From Phlegmacium glaucopus (Eukaryota; Basidiomycota; Agaricomycetes; Agaricales; Cortinariaceae): a stretch of DNA of 64,000 nt. A model generated the notes under the pieces. The model was not told the origin of the DNA, did not search any database, and saw nothing but the letters and a program-made list of their open reading frames with translations. A program made the translations under genes and the position numbers. The DNA lies in contig MU130154.1 in NCBI GenBank assembly GCA_015039465.1, positions 248,001-312,000 of the forward strand, written 5' to 3'. How positions within the stretch are numbered: the stretch's first letter is position 1; the number at the start of each line of letters is the position of its first letter. Shown piece after piece: positions 47,919 through 60,306 of the stretch.

Positions 47919-49225
47919 ATGCCTACCGCCAGCTCATCTGACAGCGAGCAAAAGACGCAGCGTGGGCTCAAGCGCAAGACAGACGACTTAGTCGTCGAAG
48001 ATTCATATTCTCCTGATAGCCGCGCAAAGAGACGCAGAAGTAGTCGAGAAAGTCTTACCGACCGTACAGAAAAGGAGGTCCCCGATGCAACATCGAGTCA
48101 AACCACAAATCCCGTCGTAAATGATCAGGTATTATTCAGGCCTGATGGAAAATTCTACTACGACAGTGGGGACATATTCCTCATCGTCGAACGTACCTTC
48201 TTTTGCGTTCATGCCAAAAAATTGAAAGCTGCAGGCGGTATTTTCGAGGATCTTTTGTCTAGCAACAACGTAAGACCATCCGCAGAAGAATACCTCTATG
48301 ACCTGCCTGCGTTCCGCGTTTCTTTGGTGTCCCTTCGCCAATTCCGATTCTTCCTCGCCTATATTTACGATGCCATGTAAGCCGCCTACCTCTGTGTTGT
48401 AACAATGCTAAAACTTGAGACAGACCGCTTATGAAACTTCCAGATAGCTCTGGCGATTATTGGTTGTACTGGGAGGCCGCAATCGCCCTTCTCGATGTCA
48501 GTACGAAACTGAATCTTCATGTCATACGTAAATCCACCATATCAGCCCTGGAATGCTTGTTTCCAACCGATATGACGGGGAATGAAATCCCAAAATTCCG
48601 ACCCGTCATTGCTGGTTATAAGTACCAGCGGGATGAAACAATGTTTTGTCGAACGTTCCCAATTAAAGCCATCAACCTCTTCCATGAGCACGACGTGCCT
48701 TCATTGTTGCCCATGGCATATTATCATGCCGCCCAGCTATCATTAGAGGATATTGTGAACGGCGTCAAAGATGGAAATGTATTATGGAAACTTAACTCCA
48801 CCGACGTCATGAAGGTCCTTAAAGGTCGAGAAATTTTGAAGACATCGAGACGTCAAGTTCTCTTTCTTTGGCTCGATGACAAGAAAATGGAAGGTGAACA
48901 AGAGGAGGGTAGTGCCGACTGCGAAATCAAATTAATGCTTAATGGCAACTATTGTTGGGAGAATTTCAGGGACATTTACCTGCAATTCAACCGGTCGGGA
49001 TTTCTTGACGATATCACCAACGGCTTGCAATGTTTATCCGACGCCGCAGAAGACCTTTTTCGAGGTTACGTTTGCCAGGGATGCTGGTCGGACGCCATGC
49101 ATTCAATGGACGTTGGGAAACGAAAGAATTGGGCAAACCTTCCGGAATATTTTGGATTCGAAGATTGGGATGCTGTAAAGAAAATGCAGGAGAGTGTCGA
49201 TAGTGGTTGGGACGGTACATATTAA
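47919..49225 (+). CDS. BTB/POZ-domain protein
   Basis: Two exons, ATG 47919 (MPTASSSDSE), an intron near 48380-48428, stop at 49225. The first ~60 residues are charged and disordered, with nuclear-localisation-like KRK and RAKRRRR-type runs. A BTB-like domain follows (FRPDGKFYYDSGDIFLIVER, FFCVHAKKLKAAGG, FFLAYIYDAM). The remaining ~260 residues are helical, of a kind found in the expanded BTB families of agarics (for example WLYWEAAIALLDVSTKLN). BTB domains mediate dimerisation and Cullin-3 binding; the partner here is unknown. Confidence 0.75.
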
Positions 49226-49561
49226 GGGTTGTATTATTATTATTAAAGACGTGTGACAATAAAGGAAGAACAATTCAGGATAAACTGTTTTCGCTCTTCT
49301 GCTCCCTGCCCATTGATCGCGTCCGGAACCTCTTTCATTCCCGAACATGCAGTAAATACTATGGCTGCATTGCCTCTGCCAAAGTCACATGAAGCGGCTC
49401 ATCATTTTAACCATTTCACTCAGGATGGATATTCCCTTTCACATCATGGCATGGCGTTAGAAGAGTCCTAATGACTATCTCCGAGTCCCTTCCCTTTTAA
49501 CGCAGTTTTATAGACGCCTCCTCTCTATTCCATTTCAACTCCTTCAGTCTTGCCATAGGAT
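49226..49561. other. Intergenic region upstream of the P450 gene
   Basis: 336 bp with no convincing coding sequence; presumed 3' end of the BTB gene and P450 promoter. A pyrimidine-rich stretch lies at about 49485-49550. Confidence 0.35.
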
Positions 49562-51984
49562 ATGTTTCCGACCACTGAGCATGGTCTCCAAGTTTTTGGG
49601 GTCAATATAGCAGTACGATTATCATCTTTTTTTAGGGGGTCTGCATTAACCTATCAATGTGTGAAGACAATGGCCTTTTTCGTTGCCGCCTTTCTTTGCG
49701 TGCTCGTCTGCTATCGACGTACATCGCGCATTAGAGTGTCGCATATTCCAGGCCCAGTTTCAGAGTCTTTCGTTCTTGGTGAGTATCTTGCCTCATGTCC
49801 GACATGGAAACCTATGGAAACTGCGTCCTGATCGATCTTACGTAATGCAGGTAATTTACCAGAAATATTTCAAAGCCAAGCTGGTGTCCCCGACTTTAAG
49901 TATCAGCAGGTTTATGGCGACGTGGTACGCATCAAGGGACCATTTGGAGTACGGCGAGCTATGTCTTTCTGAGTTAGAGAGGGTTATTCATCATGTATAC
50001 AGGAAGATCGCTTGCTCATTTCGGATCCTAAAGCCATGCAATACATTTTTCACACCTCGGGTAGGTATATTTCAAGGTCTTTCAATAACACATCTGATTT
50101 GCGTGCATATCAAGGGTATGGTTTTTTGAAATGGCCGGAAAGAACAGAGATTTCTCGCATTTTAATGGGCCGGGGTCTTTTGTGGGCGGATGGTGAACAT
50201 CTACCGCTTCCCTACTAGAATGATACTAACAATTTGTGCAGGTGAAACTCATAAACGACAACGAAAGGTTATGCTCCCAGGGTTTGGTGGTAGGCTCTTA
50301 AACAACGTCACGAGAACAGGAAGCCTGACGTTTTCCTTTAACAAGCACCGGAGTCTAAAGCCTTTGTTCCCGTATTCAGACGCGTAGGAGCAGAGGTATT
50401 GTGGCATATTAGTGGTTCTTACAGTCCTATACATCATGCACGCTATATAGCTTACAGCTCAATGGACGGACATCCTTGCAAGTTCAACCGATCAGTCTGC
50501 TGTTTTGAACGTCGCATCTTGGCTTTCTAGAGCAACAATGGATTCCATTGGCGAGGGTAGGGTTTCTTTGCGCTCCCTCTTCCAGCCCGTTTCTAAATAT
50601 GCCATTCAGCTGCCTTCGATTACCAGTTTGGCGCACTGGCGAACACGGATAATGAGTTTATGAAAGCATACTTTGGCCTCATGCATGTGACAATTATCGT
50701 CTATACCGGGATTTGCAGACTGACTAAAATCTAGGTCTGACACTTTGGGTTGTCCCCCCAAATCTGCAATATTTATGCAAACAATTTTCCCAGTCTGGGT
50801 CCTTCAACTTATGTCCAAATTTTCGCAAGCAAGGAACTTAGTTCACGCTCGTCATACAGCCAGATTAGCCAACGAAGTCACTCGCCACTTGGTTCAATCC
50901 AAGGCCGAAGCCCTACTTCAAGGGAAAGGTAATAAAGATATCTTAACTTTACTCGGTAAGTAAAGTTATTATTCTGGCCTCTGTATTGTAAGCAAACCAC
51001 CTTCTCCTTTTAGTCCAGGCAAACGCATCTGAACATGCAAGCACAAGGTTGACGGAAGAAGAGATGCTAGCACAGATGCGGTTTGTTACTCTGCAATCGA
51101 TTATTCCACTAGCCTAACCTTCAATAGAACTATTCTACTAGCTGGCCATGAAACCAGTGCCACTACCTTGTGTTGGGTTCTGTTGGAGATAGCCAGAAAT
51201 CCAATTGTACAAACGAGGCTTCGGGAAGAGATCCGAGCGATGGAGCAAGCAATTCATGCACGGGGTGATACCGATTTTACTGCAGCAGACTTGGACAGCA
51301 TGTCATATCTGTCCGCTGTTGTCAAAGTGAGTTGAACGTTTACCTCTCCCCTGTGGCATTCGACCGATTATTCTAGGAATCGATGCGATATCATCCGGCT
51401 GTGTATCATAATTATCGACATGCGGCGAATGATGATGTCTTACCGTTATCCAGTCCAATAAAGTCAGCCGACGGAAGTTTGGTCACGAAATTACCAGTGC
51501 CGAAAGGGATGAAGATCATCCTTTCTATTGCTGCGTATAACAGGTAGTTCAAAATAACTACCTGCATTTATGTCACTAATTTGTATATGAAATCAGAAAT
51601 AAGGAGTTATTCGGCGAAGATGCTCATGAATACAATCCTGACAGGTGGTTCCGTGGGTCGGGCGAGAAAAAGGGTCCTAACTTAGGAGTGTACGCCAACC
51701 TGTACGACACTCCTCATGTTGACGTCGTAGTGAACGAGCTAATGTTTTCGGTTGACAGACTGTCGTTCGCCGGGGGGGTCAGAACGTGCATCGGCTGGAG
51801 ATTCGCACTTTATGAGGTACTGGCTCTTACAGTGGAGATCATCAATAACTTTGAGTTGAGCATCACACCCGATATCGATCGCCTAAGAAGAGAGGCTTGT
51901 CTAGTCATGTTGCCGACCTTGGAAGGGGAACAGTTGAAAGGCGAAAACCTACCACTCCGGGTCAGCCTAGCGGCCAGAGACTGA
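49562..51984 (+). CDS. Cytochrome P450 monooxygenase
   Basis: Heme-thiolate monooxygenase, ER-membrane anchored (hydrophobic TMAFFVAAFLCVLVCY near the N-terminus). About a dozen short exons. Oxygen-binding I-helix AGHETSATTLCW (AGxETS), K-helix ESMRYHPA (ExxR), the PDRWF motif and the heme loop FAGGVRTCIGWRFA (F-x-x-G-x-R-x-C-x-G with the heme Cys) are all present. The open frame around 50650-50740 does not join cleanly: I found a frame-preserving splice only by dropping nine conserved-looking residues. The gene may carry a frameshift there or use a site I missed. Substrate unknown. Confidence 0.82.
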
Positions 51985-52192
51985 TATTTTATAAGATCTA
52001 CTTTTACCTATGAATCATGATGTTTCATTCTATTCCACATAAATATTTTTGCTGTGCATAGGTCGTGTTGCCCAGCTTAAAACTAAGGCAATGCAAAGAG
52101 ATTTTGAATGCATGCTTCGGGCCGGTGATGCTGTTTGTTTGTCGCTGGCACTTTGAAGATCCAAAAATAGACTTTGCTAACAATTTTAAACA

Positions 52193-53533
52193 ATGCTTGG
52201 TCGTAGTCAGCTGCCCTGGCACATCTCTAGAACCTGTGAGTTAAGCACTCTATCATTTGAATATTCCGAATCTCAATTGGATCATTAGTCTGTTTGGAGG
52301 TTTCTTCATGTGCTAGGCGTTCACGAACGCTAACGGGTGGATCGGCTTCATGTCAACAAAACCGTACAAAGAGAGCAATATTCACCACAGCTAGCCGTCT
52401 CTTGTGTGTCTGGCGCCATCTATCTTGGGTTGAGAGTACACACTAATCATTTTTCAAGGACGCCTTCGTCTACCAGAGAGGATTCTATCTTCAATTCTGG
52501 GTCTCAGGCATGGGATCAAATTTTTGATGGTATTCCCGATGAACCCACGGAATCAGACTCCAATGACAAGGGGGCTAGGTCGGGACTGCCATCTAGTCGG
52601 CGACAAGGGATTACTGCCCGTGAAACCAAAGTTCTCACTGGCATGCTTGACATGATTTTCGACTCCAACAATGAAAACCAACGTCAGCTACCTGAAGGAG
52701 AAGAGCAAGTCGGCTTTGGAAGGGGTCAAATCGATGACTTTTTCAGTAGATTAAGTCGTCATTCGAAACGTGTAAAGTGGATGGATGAACCGGACGCCAA
52801 CCTACTGGACCAGAAAAAGGAGCAAATCAGCTATTGTAACAGCGATCAGGAGCTTCTGGATTGGGCCATTCGAGAGGTTTTCGAGGAGTCGAAGCAGTAT
52901 GAGGCTTCAGCCAGGCTCGCCATCGCAGAAGCTGCTAAATCACCCGACAAGAAGGACGCTCCACGACTCCAACCTGCAACATACCCTCACATGATTGCAC
53001 TCCTCATGCGCACATTCCGTGACAAATACCATGATCCTCACCTTGCACTTTCCATATTTAATTATGCTAAAACCCTCTCGATCGTGTCGTATGTGTTTGG
53101 TTGCTCAACCGAAGCCTACAACGAGCTCGTTCAAACAAAGTGGGAATGCTTTAGGGACCTACGGGGTGTCCATGACGCAATCAATGAAATGATTGTCAAT
53201 GGTGTTCCAGTGAATACAGGGACACGGAAATGGGTTGAAACCGTGCGTCGAGATGTTCTCAACCAGAAAGTACGACTGGACACAGACGATACGGGCCAAA
53301 ACGAGGTTTGGCAGCTTCTGACCAAAATCGAGCTGACTTTAGCCAACAATGATGCACAACAAGGGTCGAAGGCTAGATGGGATCACTGGAAAGCTGAGGT
53401 CATGAACGATGACAATCCGGCTGATGATAAATGGGGCTTTGATAATTGGGGCGAAATGTTTAAGGATAAGCGATCTTTCCGACGTGGTTCCACGAAGGCA
53501 GAGGACACCTTACTCCCGGCATATGACTACTGA
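52193..53533 (+). CDS. Mitochondrial protein with Mtf2-like C-terminal domain
   Basis: The long frame 52337-53533 has no ATG at its 5' end (it opens with GTG) and is preceded by a stop, so a 5' exon is needed. ATG 52193 (MLGRSQLPWHISRT) with a GTGAGT donor is a good candidate; a second short intron around 52336-52390 may also be spliced. The C-terminal ~200 residues (LLDWAIREVFEESKQYEA, TYPHMIALLMRTFRDKYHDP, LSIFNYAKTLSIVSYVFGCS) match the Mtf2-type domain of fungal mitochondrial RNA/transcription proteins. The basic N-terminus fits mitochondrial import. Exon 1 limits are inferred. Confidence 0.7.
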
Positions 53534-53669
53534 GCATGGGCCCGTGAAGTACTACTTACTCACGGAAAGGCATTGTGGATTAGAACTCTAGTAATATTGC
53601 AAACCAAAACTAATATGTGAAGTAAATTACGGAAATCGTAGGAGATTGGAGCTCATCCGCTTTCACTCC

Positions 53670-56600
53670 TCACTGATTGGGGCGGCGCGGCCGATTTCGG
53701 GGCACTTTCGAAACAGTAGTGCTAGAAACGGCCCCCAAGCCATGGATTGGTTTGTAGTGACTATCCACTTCTTCACATCGAAGATGAAGCAGCAGATTAT
53801 ACACAAAGATCTGCTCGTATCTATTACAAGATTCTAGGTCAATCAGGAATAACAATACGATAAGATAAGACCTACTGGGCATTTGTAAATACAACTGACA
53901 TAGAATCCGAGTTGCATCGCAGTAAGTTCGGAGCCATCACCAACGCCAAGTTAGCCGGGGTCATTTTCGTCACGCTTTGCGTCCTTTCATCCAGAAATAG
54001 TTGTAGGAAACTGATAACGAAAAGCACAACGCGCCGATTGATGGTAGGGAGACGTTCAATGATCATCACACAGGCTTCCGGATCTTTGGAGTTCTGAATA
54101 CATTCGTTATAGAGTTCTTCTGGCACAAGAGGATCACAGAGCTCGCGCAACCAGAGTTTCATCAGCGATGCTAAGACATGCGGGTCATCAACACCATCCA
54201 GCGTATAGTATCCGCGATCGATGCGGAGCTTTAGGCCAGAAACAGAGTCATTGTCGCCTGGAACACGAAATATGCCCTCCGCCTTAGTTCCACCAAGTGC
54301 AAGAATGCCATCCGCGAGGAAAGGGAGAATGATGGGTATTTTCTGATGAGGATAATTTCGTTCTTGCAATCTGATGATGCCATCTAGCGATTCTCCAAAG
54401 GTAGACGGATTAAATGCAGCATCCTAGACAAGGAGATAAATATTAGATTCGAATGAAGTAAGTCCTACATACCGAGGCAGTTTCAATCTCTGCGATCATG
54501 GGCGGTTTTCCTCTTGGACCTTTCTTAGATATGGTAACGAGCCGACGCAAACAATATTTTGCCATCACATCGACTCGACCTTCTTGTTGGGTGGTATGTT
54601 TCTGTATGAATGCTTGAAGATACGCTTCAAAATTTTTTGATGGAGGAAAGGTGATCAGGAGAACACAGAGCAGCTGCCATCCTTTGAATACGCTTTCCCT
54701 GTGAGGAAAAACTATAAGTGGACGAACAGATGAGACGTCGTTCTACGAACTTGCTCGGATTACCGGATAACTGTTTCATCAGTTGACAATAGATTTCGTC
54801 TCGAAGTTCTCCATGCGTGAGGCCCTCGTTGAGAAGCCATCTCTCCTCTTCCAAGATGCCAACAGCGTGACTGGGCAGAGAGACTGAGGATGCATTGACA
54901 TTGATTGGGGTGACCATAGACACATGAGGGTCGGTTTGCATTCGAACGTTGAGATTCCTTTCACGTTCTCGATCCCCGGTGATATGTTGTATAACCCTGA
55001 ATACTTTAACAGCATTTTTCTGGAGCCCGCGGTTAAGAACCAATAATGGTGAAGTCAATGGCGCCTAAGTAGGTCAACACTTAATGATTGATTTCGAATA
55101 TAACTTATGTTGACACGATACCTTTTGCCATGTCATGAGTTGCTCCACTGGCACTCTCCTTCTGAATATGAATCCCGTTCGATGCGTAGAAAAATATTGC
55201 TTGGCATAGTCGGATTCTGAAAAATGTTGAATGTCTGTAGCGAGTGCATGTGGTAGTATCGGATAGGTGCTATATATAACCAGAATCGTGAGACCTACAA
55301 GAAGTATGTGGTGAATTGAAATAAACTCACCCAGACGCGAGGGTCGCTGTGGATGTACTTGGTATAGTGGGTATAGTGGCACGAATTGCAGGTTCTACCA
55401 ATACCGGTTTTCCGGTAGCGCGATTTTTCACGGGGCTCAATTGTAAGGTTGCAGCTGCGTCATAACATGAGGCTCATGTAGAAAATCAATCCGTAATGAG
55501 ATGTATACCGTGATTGAGGATTGGACCACTAATACCCTTGCCTCCAACTGTAGGTCGATGTATGGGCGTGTCTGGGATAGGGCGTGAGGGCGACGGTGGC
55601 ATATCACGAGTGCTTCTCGATTTTGAAGGGACAACTGAAATTTCATCCAATGATGAATGACCGTGATTTGTGCTCCCTATAGTCCAATCTTCTGTAGTTG
55701 ATTTTTGACCATGTCCACTTTCAGATTGAGAACTGAGTATTTCCAAAGCGGCATCAAGACTTTGAGGGGGTTGTAAGCGATGGGGTGTGAAGGATTTTGA
55801 TCGAGCACGAGATATCGATTCCGGTGGCTGTGGGTGGTAGCCAGTCCTTGATAAATCTTGTTCTTTGGGTATAGACAAGTTCCTGTTAGCTTCGTTGCGA
55901 ATGGAGGCAGAGGAATATTTAGACGATAGTGAAGGAGGCGTAGAGGCGTCGGACGCATAAGGAGATCCGGGAATTGGCGTTAATTGTACACTGATGATAT
56001 TTGGGCGCTTCGAGGGTATATTATTTGGGGTATGTTCACTCGAGGATATAGATCGTCGGGTCGACCTAACCATATTTATTGAAGATCCGTTAGATTGAAG
56101 AGTAGGGATTGATTCCTACGAAAGGTGTTAAGAACTGAGCGATGTAATACGAGTTGGAATATGCTCACCTGGTTAGTGCTTGCGGTGGGTATCATTTTAG
56201 AGAAATGGCCAAAAGTTGTTCGTGAAAGCCGGCGTCCTAATGCAGTGTTCTATGATGAGGTTTAATAGACAGAAAGACAGGGATTAACTGGAAGCATACT
56301 TGGATAATACCCAAGGGAATCACAAAGCCATCGGGTCGTTCCCATACCGTTTCGCCAGTCTTTGTTTGATAGTAATACGGCAGGCCGCCACGAGACTCGT
56401 CAGTTAGCTCCCACCATTCTCCTTCTGCGTTGGGCGGCAGCCTGCTCACTGTAATGAGTATGACATGAGTATGATTGATCTAGTTGCCACATACACAAAA
56501 TTCCCGACTGGAGGATCCCAGCTGACTTGTCCGGTTGCCGGACAAGCAAAGAACGATGTCTGGGTCTTTGGGTCATCGCATTAAATGGGGATTAATCGGA

Positions 56601-56790
56601 CAAAAATACCAAAAGAAACTACCTTGGGATCGACAAGGGTGACCCAAAAGTTTGAACCCCATGTTGGATCATCTTCTTGAGCTTCCGAATGGCTTGAAGA
56701 TTTGGAAGCTGAACGTTGAGAAATTGGGTTTGTGGAAGATTGCCTTGAGATTGTAGGTTTAAGGACGGAAGTGTTCTGTGGAGGATTCAT
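53670..56790 (-). CDS. Rho GTPase-activating protein with WW and MyTH4 domains
   Basis: Order along the protein: N-terminal disordered part; WW-like domain (FWVTLVDPKTQTSFFACPA, then SWDPP); second WW (EWWELTDESRGGLPYYYQ, then WERP); long Ser/Pro-rich region; MyTH4 domain (LTHGELRDEIYCQLMKQL, GWQLLCVLLITFPP, FIQKH); RhoGAP domain with the arginine finger in GTKAEGIFRVPG and MTPANLALVMAPNLLRC. It should stimulate GTP hydrolysis by a Rho-family GTPase at the actin cytoskeleton. Start ATG 56790 (MNPPQNTSVL); the C-terminal exon (YEQIFVYNLLLHLRC) joins over an intron at about 53836-53880. Human ARHGAP39 has the same order. Only 33 bp separate its start from the end of the next gene upstream. Confidence 0.87.
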
Positions 56791-56823
56791 GAGGGTTATC
56801 AGTGGGCATTACTACATAAATGT

Positions 56824-57821
56824 TTATTTAGATTTAGCTTTCTCAACAAACTGCTTCAATGTCACCACATCATCGTTACCTTCCTGCAAAGACCTCTCAA
56901 CCCTCTCATAAATCTTCGACATGCCCTGGTATATTTCTCCCTCTTTCTCTCCAACAAATTCAGAAATCTCCTTCATTTCGCCTACCCATCGATAAGCTTT
57001 GGGGATCATGGCTGGTACGGCCCGAGTTATCCGCTCAAGTAATACTGGTTGTGAATCACTAAGCTCCTCCAAAAGTGCGTCGCTCGTAGCAGGAGATGAT
57101 GCATGGGCAGCTTTCCAATGCATCAGTACAACTCAAATCTATTTATCCAACCAACCATACCAAGAATCATGGTTGTGAATAACCCAGTCAAACCTTTTGT
57201 GATGCCCTGGCAAGAACTTTGGAATCAATTCGCAGAGCAACCCTAGATCTGAAAACTAATACTTGCAGCATAGGACATCTTGAGAGCACTTGCATTCCCA
57301 ATTCCGGTCCCATCACCACTCAAAATCCTGACTTTTATGCCACTCTTTTCGATGACATCTTTGAAGACTGTCAGACCTTGTTGGCCGGGGTCATCAGCCG
57401 ATCCATAGAACGTAGGAACATAATCTCCACTAGGTGGACCTCCGATTATGCATGCATCGATGAAAATGATTGGCGATATCGAAAAGAGTGCTGCAACCTC
57501 CTTTACTGTCACGACATTGATTGCATTACAGTCAGCAACAACTAGCGAGTCCTTATCGACTCTCTCCGTGGCTTGAAATTCAGCAATGACTCGTCCTGCA
57601 AAAGCGAGAGCATCTCTTGGCGGTATTATGCTAAGAATAATATCGGCCTTCTGGATAATGTCGGTCCAAGAGGCATGAATCATTCCGGCCTCATGAGCAC
57701 GCTTGCGTGTCGCGTCTGACCTCCCGTCCAGGTTGGTAAGCACGACATTGCCGGCGTCGACAAGTTTATGTCCAACATTTGCGCCCATTGCACCAGCAGC
57801 GATAACCGCGATAACCGTCAT
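56824..57821 (-). CDS. NAD(P)-binding 6-phosphogluconate-dehydrogenase-like protein (DUF1932)
   Basis: N-terminal Rossmann fold (VIAAGAMGANVGHKLVDAG), then IIPPRDALAFAGRV and IDACIIGGPPSGDYVPTFY, as in 6-phosphogluconate dehydrogenase/3-hydroxyisobutyrate dehydrogenase relatives. The C-terminal half (MILAAHASSPATSDALLEEL, IPKAYRWVGEMKEI) matches the DUF1932 domain that follows in this subfamily. Start ATG 57821, stop before 56824. Three exons; the first intron begins with GC (GCAAGT at 57261-57266) and ends CAG at 57207, which is the only join that restores MSYAGITKGLTGLF. The glycine-rich loop reads A-A-G-A-M-G rather than GxGxxG, so cofactor binding might be altered. Confidence 0.8.
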
Positions 57822-58236
57822 GGTAAAAGTTGGCCGTGGGAGTTGCCGTGAAGCCTAGAATAAACGTTACCGGCGCCTCACCCGGTTACTGTGTATCAAT
57901 ACTCGCCGTAGATTATGATAAACAGAGATGTCAGATTCTGACTGCGCAGCCCCTGAAATGTTGGCTAGAAGTTGTGCTCAAACTCTGATTATACTTGTAA
58001 CTATTATGTAAGATTGGCGCCGAGGATAATAATTTGGCGCGGCATTCATGAACCTTGAACCTTTGAACCTTGAAGCCCGATAAAGCACGCGACCAGCTGA
58101 GCACCCGCGTCCCTACTGACACATGTCAGATTCAGATAATGAACCAGCTTACGTCCAAGCAAAGTAACACAACATCGTTAGGAGGAGCCGCCTCATATGA
58201 GTCACGGTTAAAAACAAGATATTCAATAATTGCATA
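57822..58236. promoter_or_regulatory. Upstream region of the DUF1932 gene
   Basis: 415 bp between two minus-strand genes; no coding frame of note. A palindrome-like AACCTTGAA/CCTTTGAACC repeat lies at about 58049-58076. No function can be assigned. Confidence 0.35.
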
Positions 58237-59446
58237 TCAATCTTCGTCCATGTCCTCACCCCGAGCTCTTCTTTGCTCGACACGCTCTTTCATTGTTCGC
58301 TTCGCCTCTTCCTCTGCAGCTGATAGTCTGCCAGCTTTCGCCAAGGATAGGAGGAGGGCTTGGACCAGCCCAACATGATTATGGCGACGCAAACTATTTT
58401 CGAACTACACGAAAAAAAGGAGATTAAGTTAAAGAATATCTGCGCTCATGTCGGAAGAATGATGACTCACTGCCCACCGCTCGCGTTTCGCATTTTCATT
58501 GGATATTCTGGCTAGAAGGTCTCCTGCTGATGATGAGTTCCCGACCGATTGGTAATGTTGGAGTTGCGATTGTAGCGATGGTAAAGGATCATCACGCAAA
58601 GCAAGGAGACTGAATTCAAGCTAAAGACGTTAAAAAAAACTCTGCCTGCGTGTATCAAAATCCAAGTACGTACTGCACCGACGGGATAGGTATTTATTCG
58701 TGCTTCAATTACATCCCTTACAAAAAAAATATTAGCGTTTCAATGTTGACCACGCCAATGAATTAATGACTGACCTAGCGGTCTTCAACCAACCTTCACC
58801 AGACTCAGTGAATGACCCGTGTCGTAAAGCGTGAGGTTTTAATCCATCTAGTTCATACAAGGCCCCCATGACGGGTAGATAGACTACAAAATGGTATGCA
58901 TCTTCTTCATTTTTTTTCGGTAATCCAAGCCCGTCGAGCGAGAAAGCGCTAGGTGGGGAAAGTGCATTGTGTATTTCACGTAGCCAATCTGCGCTTGTCA
59001 CTACAAGACCACGCGTTTGTGGATCCATCCCGGCTGTAAACTGCATGAGCTCCGATAGGTGAGCGCCAGTTTTCAGGGAGGGAATGTTTCCGAGAGCATT
59101 TAAAACAGCCAATGTGGCACAGGCATTGTTAACAGCCTGATGCGCGAAGAATCCGAGAAAGTCTGGATCGTCTGTGCCGCTGTGGCCATCCGCTGTACTC
59201 TCCGTTGACGATGGAATCCATTTGAAAAGAAAAATTAGAGCATGTAGTGGTTGGAGAGCGGCTAAAGAGTCAGATTCCAAAGAGTAAAGGTCATCCACAA
59301 TAAGGGGTACACCTAGAGACTTGAGTAGCTCGCTTCATGCACGGTGAGGGAACGCTTAATTGGCAAGCAGTGTTTGAGACATACGTGAATACTCCCGGAT
59401 CCGATTCTGTTAATTGCCAGCCGCTTGTTTCGTCGTCTACAGACAT
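58237..59446 (-). CDS. Ubiquitin C-terminal hydrolase UCH37/UCHL5
   Basis: Deubiquitinase that trims ubiquitin chains at the proteasome. Start ATG 59446 (MSVDDETSGWQL), stop TGA 58237-58239. Active-site residues are all visible: oxyanion Gln and catalytic Cys in FFAHQAVNNACATLAVLNAL, catalytic His in EEDAYHFVVYLP, and Asp in YELDGLKPHALRHG. The N-terminal ESDPGVFT and LIFLFKWIPS blocks match UCHL5. A C-terminal helical tail follows (LSAAEEEAKRTMKERVEQRRARGEDMDED begins it), where UCH37 binds its activator Rpn13. About five exons; it shares a 137-bp bidirectional promoter with Med31. Confidence 0.9.
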
Positions 59447-59583
59447 CTTAAATATTCAGATGCAAGGGTTAGCCTAATGGCTTGGAGATTGTAATAAAGT
59501 AATGGCGCGTCAAACACTGGTTGACGCGTCAGCTTTGTTGTTCGAGTGGCTTAGATGTAAATAGAAAATCACTTCTTTCTACC

Positions 59584-60102
59584 ATGGATGTCGAAGTTGA
59601 AGCCAAAGCTGCCAATCGTGCAAGATTCGAGTTAGAACTTGAATTTGTGCAAGCTCTGGCTAATCCTTTTTATCTACACTCTCTGGCCCAACAAAATATC
59701 CTGGAACAGCCAGCCTTTGTCAATTTCCTGGAATACCTTCTCTATTTCAAAGAGAAGGATTACGCGCGATTCATCCAGTATGTTCACTTATCACCTTTTC
59801 AAAACGTTCGTCGCGTTCACAATGCTCCGAGTTATCCGCACGCACTGCATCATTTAGAGCTCCTTCAACATGCCCAATTCCGTTCTATGATGAAAAAAGA
59901 CGAGTTTCTGAGGGAATATCTTCATCAAAAGCAATTTGATCACTGGCGGACCTGGTGAGCCATTTTATAACTAGGATTTTTTTTTTGGTCTTATGCTTTC
60001 GGTATTTAAAGGCGTGAGCCATCGTCATATACGAATCATCCCGAGCCTGAGCCAGTTCTAAAGGAAGAACCTGGCTCAGAGGCTAGAAAAACTACCTTAT
60101 GA
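59584..60102 (+). CDS. MED31: Mediator complex subunit 31 (Soh1)
   Basis: Small, highly conserved Mediator middle-module subunit. ATG 59584 (MDVEVEAKAA). Conserved core: RFELELEFVQALANPFYLH, QNILEQPAFVNFLEYLLYF and YPHALHHLELLQHAQFR, HWRTW. Two introns: 59779-59841 (approximate) and one starting at GTGAGC near 59957. The second is required to avoid the stop at 59958 and adds a Glu/Pro-rich tail (REPSSYTNHPEPEPVLKEE) ending at 60100-60102. About 125 residues, the family size. Its 3' end overlaps the end of the minus-strand frame at 60097 by a few bases. Confidence 0.9.
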
Positions 60103-60306
60103 CGCTTTGAGGCCTCGTTGTTTTCGAAGAATCATATTCACACGGGTGTGGGTGAGTTTGCGGGCGGGTAATAATTGTACAAACGATCTCGGACGTTCCT
60201 GACGGCAATCGACAAAGAAATGCTGTTTTTCTGAAGATATTTCTGGTACAAAGGCGGAACCACGAGTGGGTTGGGATCCAGATTCAAGTTCAGTTCTACG
60301 GGACAT
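60097..60306 (-). CDS. Small hypothetical protein
   Basis: An uninterrupted 69-codon frame, ATG 60306 (MSRRTELESGS), ending next to the Med31 stop. It is basic at the C-terminus (ARKLTHTRVNMILRKQRGLK) and hydrophilic elsewhere. I do not recognise it. It could be a real small gene or a chance frame. Confidence 0.3.
   Translation of the reverse strand: MSRRTELESGSQPTRGSAFVPEISSEKQHFFVDCRQERPRSFVQLLPARKLTHTRVNMILRKQRGLKAS

Noticed and set aside
52337..52400. GTG start for the Mtf2-like gene
   Set aside because: A non-ATG start in a fungal nuclear gene is unlikely; a 5' exon with ATG at 52193 and a good donor is available.
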